A stretch of DNA of 15,501 nucleotides from CAZMCT01 sp964564785 (lineage in GTDB: Bacteria > Planctomycetota > Phycisphaerae > UBA1845 > Fen-1342), in NCBI GenBank assembly GCA_964564785.1, contig CAZMCT010000098.1, positions 1-15,501 of the forward strand, in the 5' to 3' direction. Within the stretch, counting starts at the first letter, position 1. Each line of letters starts with the position of its first letter. The notes beneath the pieces are model-generated. The model did not search any database and was not told the origin of the DNA. It saw only the letters and a program-made list of their open reading frames with translations. Shown one piece after another: positions 14,839-15,501 of this stretch. A program made the translations under genes and the position numbers.

Positions 14839-15234
14839 GTGAGCGCCGATCTGCCGATTGCCCTTGGTGTCGACCTGGTGCACTGCCCGCGCGTTGCCCG
14901 TGCCTGGCGCGACCACGGCCCGCGCTTCCTGCAACGGGTTTACACGCCCGCCGAGCAGGCGCACTGCCTGGCCGCCCGCGACCCGGTGCCGCGGCTGGCC
15001 GGCCGATTCGCCGTCAAGGAGGCCGTCATGAAGCTGCTCGGCACCGGCTGGCGGGGCGGCATCGAGTGGACGGACATCGAGACGGTGCCCGACCCGCTCG
15101 GCCGGCCGCTGGTCGTGCTGCACGGGGCGACCGCCCGGCTGGCCCAGACACTCGGGCTGACGAGAGTCCTGGTCTCGATCTCACATAGCGGCGAGTACGC
15201 GATCGCGTCGGTAATCGGCCTGGGATCGGGCTGA
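14839..15234 (+). CDS. acpS: Holo-[acyl-carrier-protein] synthase
   Basis: Transfers 4'-phosphopantetheine from CoA to apo-ACP, needed for fatty-acid synthesis. 131 aa, typical of the AcpS-type phosphopantetheinyl transferases (about 120-130 aa). The GTG start at 14839 has GGGA five bases upstream. The magnesium-binding motif GVDLVHCPRV holds Asp12, the second motif RFAVKEAVMKLLGTG holds Glu61, and the C-terminal SISHSGEYAIASVI is the third conserved block. All expected residues are present. It follows a glycosyltransferase gene by 10 bases, so it is probably cotranscribed with it; no functional link between the two is obvious. The usual neighbour pdxJ is absent. Confidence 0.96.
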   Translation: MSADLPIALGVDLVHCPRVARAWRDHGPRFLQRVYTPAEQAHCLAARDPVPRLAGRFAVKEAVMKLLGTGWRGGIEWTDIETVPDPLGRPLVVLHGATARLAQTLGLTRVLVSISHSGEYAIASVIGLGSG

Positions 15235-15364
15235 AGGCGCGCGAAACGGCTGGCCGGCGGCCGGGGCCGCGGCTATTGTGTGTATGGCAGCGGTACGATC
15301 CGCGGTGGAATCGGATGCCCCGCGGCGCTGGTACGCACGACTGCGTTTTCCTCGAGTGCCGTCG

Positions 15365-15501
15365 ATGAGACCCCTGGTCCCGCTCATGAGCCTCGTCGCG
15401 CTGGTGCTGACGGGGTGTGCCACCACTACCGGGTCGCGGCTGGGGCCGCCCCCGGACCCTGTGCTGGCCACGCGACCGCCGCGCGTGATCGAGCCCGTGC
15501 C
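15365..15501 (+). CDS. Predicted lipoprotein, N-terminal part only (cut by window edge)
   Basis: Only 45 codons are visible. MRPLVPLMSLVALVLTGCATT is a lipoprotein signal with lipobox LTGC (Cys18), followed by a Pro/Gly-rich linker (GSRLGPPPDPVLATRPPR) and then the window edge. An in-frame ATG at 15284 would add 27 residues before this signal; an Arg-rich extension of that length is unlikely for a lipoprotein, so the ATG at 15365 is preferred, though neither has a clear Shine-Dalgarno. Function cannot be judged. Confidence 0.65.
   Translation, partial: MRPLVPLMSLVALVLTGCATTTGSRLGPPPDPVLATRPPRVIEPV

Overview
The window is GC-rich bacterial chromosome with no phage or plasmid genes. A PEP-CTERM protein with a short C-terminal Arg run, two DUF1680/GH127 glycosidases, a MoxR ATPase, predicted lipoproteins and many dispersed palindromic repeats together suggest a Planctomycetota-like environmental bacterium (possibly Phycisphaerae). 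This is inference from gene content; there is no marker gene to confirm it.

Left part (1-7483, all genes on the minus strand). In transcription order: a PEP-CTERM surface/secreted protein (7483-6224), a large secreted GH127-like hydrolase with a C-terminal discoidin-like domain (5768-3282), a second GH127-type beta-L-arabinofuranosidase (3016-1082), and the start of a YtfR-type sugar ABC transporter ATPase (810-1, cut by the window edge). The two hydrolases plus a furanose-type importer look like a locus for releasing and importing L-arabinofuranose-type sugars. Gaps between these genes are filled with repeats: paired inverted copies of a GTCATTCC...GGAAT palindromic element, a 7-bp and a 15-bp minisatellite, and short duplicated hairpins.

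Middle part (7484-9118). About 1.6 kb without a convincing gene, but unusually rich in structure: three hairpins in the leader of the PEP-CTERM gene, two copies of a three-hairpin element (7990-8106 and 8644-8763) sharing the loop GGCTCCCCTT, terminator-like hairpins with T-runs on the plus strand, a 35-bp direct repeat, and a 107-bp stretch bounded by a 19-bp inverted repeat. This is the most novel part of the window and may be a small-RNA cluster.

Right part (9119-15501). A minus-strand pair (lipoprotein, then MoxR ATPase) is followed by plus-strand genes: nucleoside diphosphate kinase, a Tat-exported Fe/Mn superoxide dismutase, a GT39/ArnT-like multi-pass glycosyltransferase closely followed by holo-ACP synthase, and the first 45 codons of another lipoprotein cut by the right edge. 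No tRNA, rRNA, CRISPR or transposase was seen.
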